From NCBI GenBank assembly GCA_013215775.1, contig JABSQO010000002.1:124001-188000 (forward strand): DNA of 64,000 nt, given 5' to 3'. This stretch comes from Piscirickettsiaceae bacterium (GTDB lineage: Bacteria > Pseudomonadota > Gammaproteobacteria > Nitrosococcales > Methylophagaceae). A program made the translations under genes and the position numbers. Positions 44,903 through 54,123 of the stretch are shown here, piece after piece. The stretch's first letter is position 1; each line of letters begins with the position of its first letter. The notes below the pieces were generated by a model. The model made no database searches. It saw nothing but the letters and a program-made list of their open reading frames with translations, and was not told where the DNA came from.

Positions 44903-45088
44903 TTAGATCATCTGGGTGAAGATAGTGTTGATATCATTTTGTCTTGCGGTAATCGTTAATGCTCTTTGTGAGATAACGATAGCAATAATGCTATTTATCC
45001 AAGCATTGATAATAGGGTAGTAATAAAGAAATATTACACTGGGGAGGGTTAAAGTGAAGTAGATTCCAAATAACGTACTAATTTTCAT
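44903..45088 (-). CDS. Small membrane protein of unknown function
   Basis: This predicted protein of 61 residues has two hydrophobic segments (LFGIYFTLTLPSVIFLYYY and INSIIAIVIS). ATG 45088 is preceded by AGAG at suitable distance. It lies 4 nt upstream of the tatD start, on the same strand, so it would be co-transcribed. No family recognised; it could be a chance frame. Confidence 0.4.
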   Translation of the reverse strand: MKISTLFGIYFTLTLPSVIFLYYYPIINAWINSIIAIVISQRALTITARQNDINTIFTQMI

Positions 45089-45233
45089 TGTTAATCTCTA
45101 CTGTTATGACCACATTTATTTCTGTAGTACTCATAGTAGAGAAAATACTAAATTTGATCTAGCCTAATTTTAGGGGAGGTTGAAGAACTGTATCTGGGTA
45201 TCCATGCCCTATACAAATTTGAAGAAAGTGTAC

Positions 45234-45261
45234 TTAGTAAGGGAATCTTCTATCTTACTAA
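45234..45261 (-). terminator. Possible hairpin terminator after ggt
   Basis: TTAGTAAG (45234-45241) pairs with CTTACTAA (45254-45261) around a 12-nt loop, immediately beyond the ggt stop (45272) on the minus strand. The T-run that follows on that strand is weak, so it may be inefficient. The gap 45089-45271 holds no gene I can support. Confidence 0.4.
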
Positions 45262-45271
45262 AGAGGCTGGG

Positions 45272-47044
45272 TTATGAATGGCCTAGCTCCCGATTCTGTT
45301 TAACTTCTTGGATGCCATCATTAGTATTGTTATCTCTGATGGTATCAGTGAGAGAGTTAGCACAATTATTACCATGATGTTGAGTCTGACTGAGACCTTC
45401 ACCTCGTGGGTCACTGGCTGCATCTATGCGTTGCAATCTTTTATCCAAAATAATGACTTGCATATTGCCATATTGGCGATTAAGTTGTTTGATCTCGTGG
45501 CCTCGCAGCTTAAGTGCTCTCAATTTGTTTTTGCTAAATCCAGTTGATTCTACTTGGATTTTATTAGGCAAATATTGATGATGAAATCGTGGTGTGGATA
45601 CAATATCATCAGCATTTTTACCATCAATAAAATCTAAAACTCCTAATAACACCATAGTGATAATGCGACTTCCTCCTGGCGTGCCAATAATCATTAGTCG
45701 ATTATCATTTTCTATAAATGTCGGAGTCATACTGGATAAAGGACGTTTGTTGGATTCGATGGCGTTAGCATGATTACCGACTAAGCCATAAACATTACTT
45801 GAACCAGGTTGAGCAGAGAAATCATCCATTTCATCGTTAAGTAACACCCCGGTACCAGTAGGTACAAAACCTGAACCAAAAGGGTAATTAATACTCAATG
45901 TTGCTGCAACTCGATTGCCTAGCTGATCAATAATTGAAAAATGGGTAGTATCTTCTCCCTTAGAAATTTGTGAATCAGGCAGATTTTTATTGTTACTGGC
46001 AAAGTAAGGATCAATATTGTTCGTTAATTGTTGTGCATAGGATTTTGACGTTAATTTTGCAGTTGGAATGGTGACAAAATCAGCATCTCCTAGATAATGA
46101 TTGCGATCCCAATAAGCTCGTCGCATCGTCTCGACAATGAGATGTGTTCGTTGGGTAGAATCTGTATGGGATAGTGACAAATGTTCGAGTTGATTAAGCA
46201 TCGAGAGTAAAACAATGCCGCCAGAAGAAGGTAGTGAGGCTGAAGTAATTTTGTAGTCTTTGTAAAAGCCGGTAATAGGTTGGCGTTCTTTGACTTGGTA
46301 ATTGCTTAAGTCTTGCAGTGTCCATATGCCACCTGCTTGTTGCACACCAGAGACTAGTTTATTGGCAATATTTCCCTGATAAAATCCTGCATGGCCGTAT
46401 AGAGATATTTGCTCTAAGGTATTGGCGAGATCTGTTTGAATAATAAGAGTGTTTAATTCAGGAACTTTGCCATTTTTTAAGAATATTATCTGAGCATCCG
46501 GTGAAATTTTTAGCGTCTCTAAACGAAATTTAGCTAATTTCTGATAATGTTTTGAAACACGAAATCCTTGCTTGGCATAACGAATAGCGGGCGCTAATGT
46601 TTGTGTTAAGGGCAATGTTCCATAGTGTTGACTCATATGAACCAGTGCGGCCGGCACACCGGGTATTGCCGCTGCCAAAGGGCCATTTAGAGATAAGGAT
46701 TTATTGACGGCTCCATTACTGTCAATATACATATCTCTATGTGCGGCGGCAGGCGCGGTTTCCCGACCATCGATCATGACATCAAATTGATCGATCGCAC
46801 GGTGTAGCAGCCAAAAACCGCCACCGCCTAAACCTGAACCAGAGGGTTCAACAACGGCTAATGCAGCACTCACTGCAATAGCAGCATCGAAAGCGTTGCC
46901 ACCTTGATTTAAGATTTCAAATCCAGCTCGGGTTGCTAGTGGATGTGCACTGGCAATGGCTGCTGGATGAATGGAGTCATTGGCTGATAACGAGACATTA
47001 AATGAAAATAATAGAATCGTTATATAGCAAAAACGCTTCATCAT
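45272..47044 (-). CDS. ggt: Gamma-glutamyltranspeptidase
   Basis: GGT is a periplasmic Ntn hydrolase that cleaves glutathione and other gamma-glutamyl compounds. The 590-residue proenzyme has a signal peptide (CYITILLFSFNVSLS) and self-cleaves before Thr366 in GEDTTHFSIID, the nucleophile. Substrate-site motifs RETAPAA and LNDEMDDFS are present, as is the SSMTPT and GTPGGSRI block. The C-terminal 30 residues after GEGLSQTQHHG are a poorly conserved extension. It is followed by trhO on the same strand upstream, 9 nt away. Confidence 0.95.
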   Translation of the reverse strand: MMKRFCYITILLFSFNVSLSANDSIHPAAIASAHPLATRAGFEILNQGGNAFDAAIAVSAALAVVEPSGSGLGGGGFWLLHRAIDQFDVMIDGRETAPAAAHRDMYIDSNGAVNKSLSLNGPLAAAIPGVPAALVHMSQHYGTLPLTQTLAPAIRYAKQGFRVSKHYQKLAKFRLETLKISPDAQIIFLKNGKVPELNTLIIQTDLANTLEQISLYGHAGFYQGNIANKLVSGVQQAGGIWTLQDLSNYQVKERQPITGFYKDYKITSASLPSSGGIVLLSMLNQLEHLSLSHTDSTQRTHLIVETMRRAYWDRNHYLGDADFVTIPTAKLTSKSYAQQLTNNIDPYFASNNKNLPDSQISKGEDTTHFSIIDQLGNRVAATLSINYPFGSGFVPTGTGVLLNDEMDDFSAQPGSSNVYGLVGNHANAIESNKRPLSSMTPTFIENDNRLMIIGTPGGSRIITMVLLGVLDFIDGKNADDIVSTPRFHHQYLPNKIQVESTGFSKNKLRALKLRGHEIKQLNRQYGNMQVIILDKRLQRIDAASDPRGEGLSQTQHHGNNCANSLTDTIRDNNTNDGIQEVKQNRELGHS

Positions 47045-47053
47045 AATTAAGTG

Positions 47054-48052
47054 TTATCGATGCTGTTTTTGGAGTGAAGCTTGTCGCTGATTTTCACGAT
47101 ATTGTTGTTTTTTAGCTCGATGCAAGGCAATCGTTTTAGCTGAATCTGCCCCGATATGTGCTTCACCGCGCTGTCGAGCTAATTCCATTTGTTTTTCTCG
47201 TTCAGCATAACGAGATTTTTGTTCAGCAGTTGTTTTATCAAAACAGTGTGGGCAACTGACACCATGTTGATAGTGTTTGCTCAGTTTATCTTCAGCAGTG
47301 ATGGGCATACGACAAGCATTACATTGTTCGTAGTCACCTTTTTCCATTTGATGATTCACAGTGACACGCTCATCAAATACAAAACATTCACCTTGCCAGA
47401 GTGTTTGTTCTTCGGGTACTTCTTCAAGATATTTTAAGATGCCACCTTCTAAATGATAGACATCTTCAAAGCCTTGTTCTTTCATATAAGCCGTTGACTT
47501 CTCACAGCGAATACCACCGGTACAAAACATGGCCACTTTTTTGTGTTTTTTAGGATCAAAATGTTGTTTGATGTAGGCTGGGAATTCACGAAAACTATCG
47601 GTGACAGGATTGATGGCATTTTTAAATGTACCTACTTGCACTTCGTAGTCATTACGAGTGTCCACTAGCAGTACTTCCGGATCACTGATTAGTGCATTCC
47701 AATCTTTAGGTTTCACATATGTGCCGACAATATGCTTGGGATCAATACCTTCCACGCCCATAGTGACGATTTCTTTTTTCAATTTTACGCGAGATCGTAA
47801 GAAGGGCATTTCATCTGTAAATGACTCTTTATAACTAAACTCTGCTAGTCGTGAATCATTATGTAGAAAAGACAGTAACGCATCAATATCTTCACGTAAA
47901 CCAGCAACCGTACCATTGAACCCTTCTTGAGCGAGCAATAATGTGCCACGAATATTTTTCTCAAGCATAAAGTCGAGTAGAGGTTGCTTTAGTTGCTGAT
48001 AATCATCTAAGGTGACAAATTTGTACATTGCGCAAATAACGAATTGGGACAT
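47054..48052 (-). CDS. trhO: tRNA uridine hydroxylase TrhO (rhodanese domain)
   Basis: TrhO (YceA, UPF0176) makes 5-hydroxyuridine at U34 of tRNAs using oxygen. The 332-residue protein has an N-terminal ferredoxin-like domain, a rhodanese domain with the active-site Cys in [11 protein letters not shown], a C-terminal zinc-binding part ([15 protein letters not shown]), and a basic coiled tail. It runs towards ggt and diverges from the Cys-rich coiled-coil gene. Confidence 0.93.
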   Translation of the reverse strand: MSQFVICAMYKFVTLDDYQQLKQPLLDFMLEKNIRGTLLLAQEGFNGTVAGLREDIDALLSFLHNDSRLAEFSYKESFTDEMPFLRSRVKLKKEIVTMGVEGIDPKHIVGTYVKPKDWNALISDPEVLLVDTRNDYEVQVGTFKNAINPVTDSFREFPAYIKQHFDPKKHKKVAMFCTGGIRCEKSTAYMKEQGFEDVYHLEGGILKYLEEVPEEQTLWQGECFVFDERVTVNHQMEKGDYEQCNACRMPITAEDKLSKHYQHGVSCPHCFDKTTAEQKSRYAEREKQMELARQRGEAHIGADSAKTIALHRAKKQQYRENQRQASLQKQHR

Positions 48053-48212
48053 GAATTAATTTTCCTAAGTTTTATTATTTGTATTTTACGTTTATTTTTT
48101 AAGCTTGTCGTGGCGTATACTTGCATAAGTTATTTTGTAACAATATTGATTATAAAGGCTCATCCTATTAAGGATTGAAAATCACCATTTCTACTGATCT
48201 TTTGAGGTTACT

Positions 48213-48611
48213 ATGGTTGATATAAATAAAGAAAATAAGTCTTGGCATCAAGACCATGCCGCATGGGTAAATGAAGTTGAACAATGGCAACATGACACAA
48301 ACCGTTTGGTTGCTTTGTTATATCAGTTAGAACGCTCATTACCTGAACATACTGCCATGTTAGTAAAACATGTTTCATTAATTGAGCAACATGAGAAATT
48401 AATTAATACTTACGAGTGTGGTGATGCCGAGGACTGCGGTTTACATTCTTGCGCGGAGTCTAAATCACGACAACAACAAGCCGAATGCCATCATAAATTA
48501 TCTTGTCTGCATGATGAAGTTAGACAAGAACATATGGTATTAAAGAAAAATTACACGGAAGAAATGAAGAAGTTTAAATTGTTACTGGGCAAACTGCTTG
48601 AGGAATGTTAA
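48213..48611 (+). CDS. Cys/His-rich coiled-coil protein of unknown function
   Basis: This is a 132-residue soluble protein with two long charged helices (about 10-65 and 90-130) joined by a segment dense in Cys and His (ECGDAEDCGLHSC, then CHHKLSCLH). Six cysteines in total suggest metal binding or redox sensing. I do not recognise a family. Its stop codon abuts the stop codon of the convergent mepK-like gene with no base between. It diverges from trhO across 160 bp. Confidence 0.6.
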   Translation: MVDINKENKSWHQDHAAWVNEVEQWQHDTNRLVALLYQLERSLPEHTAMLVKHVSLIEQHEKLINTYECGDAEDCGLHSCAESKSRQQQAECHHKLSCLHDEVRQEHMVLKKNYTEEMKKFKLLLGKLLEEC

Positions 48612-49196
48612 CTATCCCCAGTGACGAACACGTCCGGTATCAACATGAATAAAATCAGATTTTGGATAATAGCCAACTCCTCCGACATGTAAGTTAAGAG
48701 CGGATTTGCGTAGTGCAGAGAGTTGGCGACCCGGTAAACGAATATCAATCGCTTTGCCTTGCATATGTAAACTCTTTTTAGCGACACCATTACTGTGCTG
48801 GCTTAATTTAGCATTTGTTTTGGGTGAGCGATAGCCGGAAATAACATGGAAAGGTTGCTTACCATTCATTTTGTGATGAAGGATATTTAACATATCAATT
48901 AAATTATTATCCATATGATAAATATCACCGGTACGGTGATCACGTAAAATACGATTAATGGCTTTTAACTCACTTGTTTGATACTGACCTTCAGCCCAAT
49001 AAGTTGCATGGAGACTTTCACCTGTATGTAAATTTAGCAGTGATAATTTACGTTCAGGCTGTGACAATATATTTGCAAATGCATTGGGCATGGCAAGGCT
49101 GGCTGTCGCTCCGAGGCCAATTTGCAAGAAACGACGTCTAGAGCTGTGGGCATTGGCGGCTAAGTTTTTTTGCTGTTTTAGATTGAATGTCATCAT
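48612..49196 (-). CDS. Tat-exported DUF882 peptidase, MepK-like
   Basis: This 194-residue protein starts with a twin-arginine signal (SSRRRFLQIGLGA) and has a zinc D,D-peptidase-like DUF882/M15 domain. The ligand motifs are GYRSPKTNAKLSQHSNGVAKKS (partly), HMQGKAIDIR and FIHVDTGRVRHWG. The E. coli homologue YcbK (MepK) cleaves 3-3 cross-links in peptidoglycan, the bond made by L,D-transpeptidases. An LdtD-like gene lies directly upstream on the same strand, strengthening this role. Confidence 0.88.
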   Translation of the reverse strand: MMTFNLKQQKNLAANAHSSRRRFLQIGLGATASLAMPNAFANILSQPERKLSLLNLHTGESLHATYWAEGQYQTSELKAINRILRDHRTGDIYHMDNNLIDMLNILHHKMNGKQPFHVISGYRSPKTNAKLSQHSNGVAKKSLHMQGKAIDIRLPGRQLSALRKSALNLHVGGVGYYPKSDFIHVDTGRVRHWG

Positions 49197-49256
49197 ATAC
49201 CTTGAAACACTTCGATGAGATATAACTTATGGATTATAAACGAATTTTGTTGTTTG

Positions 49257-50816
49257 TTACAAGAGTTCAGCTATTCGTGCATCCCGACCATAAACATCAG
49301 GTGAAAATCTTACTTCATTTCCATCTAACCAGACTGTGAAGTAAACCGCATAAATAGATAATGGATTGCTTAGTTTTTGGCCACGATTTTCATGACTAGC
49401 AATAATGTCTAATACAGATTGTTGAGGATTATTTTCTACCAAACTAAAGTTGGCTAAAGCGATAGGGTCTTCAACTCTAATGCAGCCAGAGCTTAAGGAG
49501 CGATTTGTTTCGTTAAATAGCTCTTTATGTGGTGTGTCATGCAGGAAAATATCCCATCGATTTGAGAACTTGAATTTTAATTTTCCGAGCGCATTTTGAT
49601 CGCCTGGATCTTGTCTGAGTGTATAAGAGAAATTTTGGCGAGTGATTAACCCCCAATCAATATCGTAAGGATCATGTTCAAATTTTTGACCGTCGTCGAT
49701 AGTGAATACACGAATATCTTGTAGATAAAAATAATTAGAATTTTCTTGCTGTTTTGGCAACAAATCTAAACGGGCTAATTTTCGGGGGATATTCCAATAA
49801 GGATTGTAGACTAAATGATCCATTTTGCTGGTAAAGCTAGGAGTTGGTCGATTTTTCGTTCCCACAATGACTCGCATACTCAGTTTTGTAGCACCATTTT
49901 CTATGGCATGTAATGTGTAGTTAGCTATGTTCACGATGAGATAACGTTGGCCTAAATCCGAGGGCATCCAACGATAGCGTTCCAAGGTGATTTTAATTTG
50001 TTGTAACCGTTCGCGAGCCGGTATATTCATGGCATGACGTGTTTCAGAACCAAAAATGCCATCGACTTTCAATCCATACTTTTGTTGAAATCGTCGAATA
50101 GATTGTTCCATTAGAGGGTCAAAAAGAGAAGATTTCACACGATGTGTGACAGCAAGATATTTATCTTCGAAAGCCAATCTAGCTTGGATGGCAGGAATAT
50201 TAGGATGAGTATCATTAAGGCGTAACAATGGTGTTTCAGGAATGGCGCCCCAGCCACCTTGATTAATATATGTTTGGTATCGTGTTATTGCTGTTGCTAT
50301 TTTGACGTATTCATTTGAATGCGGCGCAAGGGAATTCAACTCTGTTTTTAGATGAGAAGACAATAATGCCTGATGCAAAAAATCGCTAGCATTAAATGTC
50401 TCTTTAGGAATAAACCATTGTGGATCAACACTACTTGAATCTAATCGTCCGACAGCAATGTCATGGATTAATTTTAATAGGCCATCAGTTAATAGAAAGT
50501 CGAATTGTTGAGCTGTAGACTCACCAGTTGTGGGATCAAGTTGGCGGAGAACTGAAAAATGATAGTCATCAGGATTTAGGCCGTGATGTATTGATGCGGC
50601 AATAAAATCGAGTGCATCATGTGCATGGGATGTGAATTGTTGTTTATCTAACCAAAGAGACGGTTGTTTGTTCTTAAAAAAGCCAGCAAGTGCATCACTA
50701 TCAATATCGTATTGTTGCGAGAGGGGAAGCCATTGCTGTTCTGCTGCGTGTACAGGTAAATACAAGCTGATTAGAATACAAATAATGACGTTGAGCTTCT
50801 TCACCATAAAATCCAT
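49257..50816 (-). CDS. L,D-transpeptidase, LdtD/YcbB-like
   Basis: This 519-residue periplasmic enzyme makes 3-3 cross-links in peptidoglycan. It has a signal peptide (IICILISLYLPVHA), an N-terminal peptidoglycan-binding region, a PG-binding helical domain (IRRFQQKYGLKVDGIFGSET), and a YkuD catalytic domain with His (FLHDTPHKELF) and Cys (SLSSGCIRVEDP). Size and order match YcbB. The start is ATG 50816 or 50807. It lies 60 nt upstream of the MepK-like gene, an apparent synthesis and cleavage pair. Confidence 0.91.
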   Translation of the reverse strand: MDFMVKKLNVIICILISLYLPVHAAEQQWLPLSQQYDIDSDALAGFFKNKQPSLWLDKQQFTSHAHDALDFIAASIHHGLNPDDYHFSVLRQLDPTTGESTAQQFDFLLTDGLLKLIHDIAVGRLDSSSVDPQWFIPKETFNASDFLHQALLSSHLKTELNSLAPHSNEYVKIATAITRYQTYINQGGWGAIPETPLLRLNDTHPNIPAIQARLAFEDKYLAVTHRVKSSLFDPLMEQSIRRFQQKYGLKVDGIFGSETRHAMNIPARERLQQIKITLERYRWMPSDLGQRYLIVNIANYTLHAIENGATKLSMRVIVGTKNRPTPSFTSKMDHLVYNPYWNIPRKLARLDLLPKQQENSNYFYLQDIRVFTIDDGQKFEHDPYDIDWGLITRQNFSYTLRQDPGDQNALGKLKFKFSNRWDIFLHDTPHKELFNETNRSLSSGCIRVEDPIALANFSLVENNPQQSVLDIIASHENRGQKLSNPLSIYAVYFTVWLDGNEVRFSPDVYGRDARIAELL

Positions 50817-50860
50817 CTAGAAGGCTTATCGAATATAGTCACATTTTGTTTAGGAACTGG

Positions 50861-51826
50861 TCAAGTGGCACGTGTTCTGGATTTAATTAATAACCATAAA
50901 AAGAAAGGGCCGCCCAGTAAGGTGGTGATAACGCCAACTGGAATTTCAGCAGGGGCAATGATGAGTCTTGCTAAGGTGTCACAAACAATCAGAAAGCCAC
51001 CGCCAAACAATAATGTTGCTGGCGCTAGCCAACGATGGTCGCTGCCAATTAATAGTCGGCAAATATGAGGGACCATCATGCCAATAAAACCGATGGGGCC
51101 ACATAAAGCAACAATTGCCCCAATGCAAAATGAGGTCACAAAGAATAATATATAGCGTATTTTCTGTACTGAAACACCACGACTCAAGGCAATATCATCA
51201 CCTGCCATAAGTAAGTTTAATTCACGACTCAACCATAAGATAATGGCAACGCAGACAGTGACAAAAGGTAATAATTGTAAAATGTCGGAATAACCAACGA
51301 TGGTTAGACTGCCCATTAGCCAACGTAAAATCCGAAACGAATCTGTGACATTGCTGAGATATTGGGTAAATAGAATAAGACTAGAAAAAAAGAAGCTCAG
51401 CGCTACCCCTGTTAGCAATAATGTTTCAGGCGAAAATCCGCTACGCAAGCGACTGATGTTATAGACAAAGGTGATAGCGATTAATGCACCTAAAAAAGCG
51501 GCTAGTGAAGTACCATCAATACCCAACAGAGTAAGGCTCAGACCAAAATAAACATAGAGCGCTGCGCCGAGTGATGCACCACTGGCGACACCCAGCGTAA
51601 ATGGCGTTGCTAGTGGGTTATGGAACATGGCTTGGAATACCATGCCACACAGTGCTAGTCCCGAGCCAGCAATAAAGGCAAATAACACTCTGGGTAGTCG
51701 AATTTGAGACAAGATATGTTGTTGAATCTCTATATTGGTTGAATGTATTAGACCAATATAAGGGCTGACCAATAAGATAACGACGGTGACAACGGCAATT
51801 AAGATAAGTGTGCTACTAGCCTTCAT
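50861..51826 (-). CDS. BtuC/FecCD-type ABC transporter permease
   Basis: This 321-residue inner-membrane permease of the BtuC/FecCD family has about ten hydrophobic helices. It shows LPRVLFAFIAGSGLALCGMVFQAMFHNPLATP near the start and the ATPase-coupling GPIGFIGMMVPHICRLLIGSDHRW (both partly). It is the last gene of a three-gene importer, overlapping the ATPase gene by 4 nt. The substrate is probably cobalamin, judged by the binding protein; heme or ferric siderophore is possible. Confidence 0.87.
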   Translation of the reverse strand: MKASSTLILIAVVTVVILLVSPYIGLIHSTNIEIQQHILSQIRLPRVLFAFIAGSGLALCGMVFQAMFHNPLATPFTLGVASGASLGAALYVYFGLSLTLLGIDGTSLAAFLGALIAITFVYNISRLRSGFSPETLLLTGVALSFFFSSLILFTQYLSNVTDSFRILRWLMGSLTIVGYSDILQLLPFVTVCVAIILWLSRELNLLMAGDDIALSRGVSVQKIRYILFFVTSFCIGAIVALCGPIGFIGMMVPHICRLLIGSDHRWLAPATLLFGGGFLIVCDTLARLIIAPAEIPVGVITTLLGGPFFLWLLIKSRTRAT

Positions 51827-52608
51827 GAGGGTTCCCTCGGCAAAGCAATTGTTGAGCCTGTTTGTGGATGAGTTGTGAATACAAATTGTTGATCGTACAG
51901 GTTCTCTAAATGCGAAGACTTTAATAACTGTGATGATTCACCGTACCAAAGTTTTTTGCCTTGTTTGAGTGCTAGTATTTGCTTGCTATGTTGTGCGGCA
52001 TGATTGAGATTATGACTGACTTCAATAATGCTGATGTTGTGTTGCTGGTTAAGCTGACATATAAGTTGATGAACGTCGACTTGATGATGAGGATCGAGAA
52101 AACTAGTGGGTTCATCCAATAGCAATAACGGTGTTTGTTGACACAACGCAGCAGCAATCATGACACGTTGTACTTCACCACCACTTAATGTTTGCATTTG
52201 ACGCTGCAAAAATGCGCCTGTGTTGGTAATGTTAATTGCATGATCCATGATGTCTTGGTCTGCTGACAGCCAATCAGAGAATGCAGTATGGTAAGCATAG
52301 CGGCCCATTTTTATAAAATCGACAACGGTAAAAGGTAAGGAATGTCCATGGGTTTGTGGAACATAGCTCATCTGACGAGCAAGTTGTTTTTGAGTTAACT
52401 GCGGTAATGGTGTTTTGTTAATTGAAATGGCACCCGACTCAAATGGGATAATACCCATTAATGCCTTTAGCAAGGTACTTTTTCCTGCACCATTGGGACC
52501 CAATATACAGAGGTAATCACCTTGCTGAAGTTGAAAACTGATATCAGATAATAAGGTCTGATTAGCCGCTGTTACAGATAAATTGTGAACTTCAAGTAAT
52601 GCGGTCAT
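51823..52608 (-). CDS. BtuD/FecE-type ABC transporter ATPase
   Basis: This 261-residue ATPase has Walker A GPNGAGKSTLLKALMG, Q-loop YVPQ, signature TLSGGEVQRVMIAAAL, Walker B LLLLDEPTSFLD and the switch His (EVSHNLNHA). It overlaps its neighbours by 4 nt on each side. Its place between permease and binding protein gives a complete importer. Confidence 0.9.
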   Translation of the reverse strand: MTALLEVHNLSVTAANQTLLSDISFQLQQGDYLCILGPNGAGKSTLLKALMGIIPFESGAISINKTPLPQLTQKQLARQMSYVPQTHGHSLPFTVVDFIKMGRYAYHTAFSDWLSADQDIMDHAINITNTGAFLQRQMQTLSGGEVQRVMIAAALCQQTPLLLLDEPTSFLDPHHQVDVHQLICQLNQQHNISIIEVSHNLNHAAQHSKQILALKQGKKLWYGESSQLLKSSHLENLYDQQFVFTTHPQTGSTIALPREPS

Positions 52609-53516
52609 GAGGAGATATTATCCCAATCTAATTCAGGATGAATTAAGCGAGCAAACTGTTCGAGGAGTAGAAAAATACGAGGGCCGGGAATAGTGGCATA
52701 ATCTTGTTCAATAATATGCACACGATTATGTTTAACGGCATCAATGTATGTCAGTTCATGCCACTGTTTAAGCACTTGATTCAGATCAGCATGATGATCA
52801 CTGGCTTCAGGAAAAATATCCAAAATAACGTGAGGATCGAGTTGTAAAATACCTTCGATAGAGAGTGATGGCACATTAAGATGTGAATCTTGGTAGGCAT
52901 TTTGACCACCCGCTAGGGTAATGAGATCGTTATAAAAGTCATTTTGGCCAGCAATGAAAACATTTTTCATATGTTCACTGCCTATACTGTGCCCCATCGC
53001 AATCAAGACCTTAGGTCGTTCAAGTCCCACTACCTGTTGTTGAATCCATGTTATTTTTTGATTAATTCTTTTTAATAATTGTTGAGCCTGTTCGTTATGT
53101 TCGGTACGTTGTCCAATGCTAATAATAGTTTGTTTTATGTCAGTTAATGTAGTCGTGCGCACCGCTAATACGGGAATGTTAAGCCGTTGCAGTTGCTCAA
53201 CAGTTTGCTGCTGATTAGCGAGTAAAATAACTAAGTCGGGTTGAAAGGCGACAATAGCTTCTAGATTAGGATCAATAAAACCACCTACTTTGGGCAAGTG
53301 TTGCGCTACAGGAGGGAAGTCACAATAATCCGTTACAGCAATCACTTTTTCGCCTAGGCCGAGTGCAAATGCTGTCTCAGTGATACTGGGAGCTAAGGTG
53401 ATGATTCTTTGAGGTGCACTAGATTGTGTTTCATCACTCGTTGATTGGAGATTAATGCCAATCAGAGCGATGATAAAAATAATGACAAATAACAAAAGCG
53501 ACCAAAATCGGCGCAT
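52605..53516 (-). CDS. BtuF-like periplasmic substrate-binding protein
   Basis: This 303-residue cluster A-II binding protein has an N-terminal membrane or signal segment (WSLLLFVIIFIIALIGI). The BtuF-type N-lobe reads RIITLAPSITETAFALG, DYCDFPPVA, KVGGFIDPNLEAIVAFQPDLVI. This pattern is common in cobalamin-binding proteins; no btuB gene or B12 riboswitch is visible nearby. I start at ATG 53516; the longer frame to 53597 overlaps the divergent promoter. The N-terminus may remain anchored. Confidence 0.83.
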   Translation of the reverse strand: MRRFWSLLLFVIIFIIALIGINLQSTSDETQSSAPQRIITLAPSITETAFALGLGEKVIAVTDYCDFPPVAQHLPKVGGFIDPNLEAIVAFQPDLVILLANQQQTVEQLQRLNIPVLAVRTTTLTDIKQTIISIGQRTEHNEQAQQLLKRINQKITWIQQQVVGLERPKVLIAMGHSIGSEHMKNVFIAGQNDFYNDLITLAGGQNAYQDSHLNVPSLSIEGILQLDPHVILDIFPEASDHHADLNQVLKQWHELTYIDAVKHNRVHIIEQDYATIPGPRIFLLLEQFARLIHPELDWDNISS

Positions 53517-53520
53517 TGGT

Positions 53521-53551
53521 TTGAACCTTAAATGAAAACTGTCATTATAAT
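53521..53551. promoter_or_regulatory. Divergent promoter region sharing a palindromic -10
   Basis: ATTATAAT at 53544-53551 is self-complementary and yields TATAAT on both strands. On the + strand TTGAAC at 53521-53526 lies 19 bp upstream and the hpt ATG 26 bp downstream. On the minus strand the btuF-like start is 28 bp away. The two operons may thus compete for one site. The - strand -35 is weak. Confidence 0.45.
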
Positions 53552-53577
53552 GATTAATTAACAACCATGAGAAATAC

Positions 53578-54123
53578 ATGAAACAGTTACAGCACATTTT
53601 TGATAATGCTCAACAACTTTATTCAATGGTTGAAATTGATAAGGCGCTTGATCAATTGGCCGAAGCATTAACAAAGAAATATGCTGAATCAAATCCTCTT
53701 ATATTATGTGTGATGAATGGCTCAATTGTGACAACAGGTCATCTGCTCCCTAAACTGACTTTCCCCCTAGAATTAGACTACATTCATGTCAGCCGTTATG
53801 GTGATAAAACCGCTGGAGGAACATTAAACTGGTTGCATCAACCCGCAGCAGATTTAACAGATCGAGTTGTTATTTTGGTGGAAGATATTTTTGATGAAGG
53901 CGCAACCTTGCAGGCGTTGAGAACTTATTGTCAGCAAGCCGGGGCACGGACAGTGAGTTGTGTTGCACTGATTGATAAGTTACACGACAACAAAGTGGGT
54001 AAAGCACCAGAGTTTATTGGTTTAACAGTGCCAAACCGATATGTATTTGGTTTTGGTATGGATTATCAAGGCTATTGGCGTAATGCGCCGGGAATTTATG
54101 CTGTTAAGGATGTTGAAGAATGA
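53578..54123 (+). CDS. hpt: Hypoxanthine-guanine phosphoribosyltransferase
   Basis: This 181-residue type I phosphoribosyltransferase salvages hypoxanthine and guanine to IMP and GMP. The PRPP motif is VVILVEDIFDEGATLQAL, the pyrophosphate loop LCVMNGSIVTTGHL, and the base-contact region PNRYVFGFGMDYQGYWRN. It overlaps the phosphorylase gene by 4 nt, which supplies its hypoxanthine. A similar arrangement is known for methylthioinosine salvage in Pseudomonas. Confidence 0.9.
   Translation: MKQLQHIFDNAQQLYSMVEIDKALDQLAEALTKKYAESNPLILCVMNGSIVTTGHLLPKLTFPLELDYIHVSRYGDKTAGGTLNWLHQPAADLTDRVVILVEDIFDEGATLQALRTYCQQAGARTVSCVALIDKLHDNKVGKAPEFIGLTVPNRYVFGFGMDYQGYWRNAPGIYAVKDVEE

Noticed and set aside
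45180-45377. Open frame of 65 codons on the + strand between the small membrane gene and ggt
   Set aside because: TTG start without ribosome site, overlaps the end of ggt on the other strand, and the translation shows no domain or signal pattern.
53517-53577. B12 riboswitch upstream of the btuF-like gene
   Set aside because: The leader is only about 60 bp and carries no B12-box sequence.
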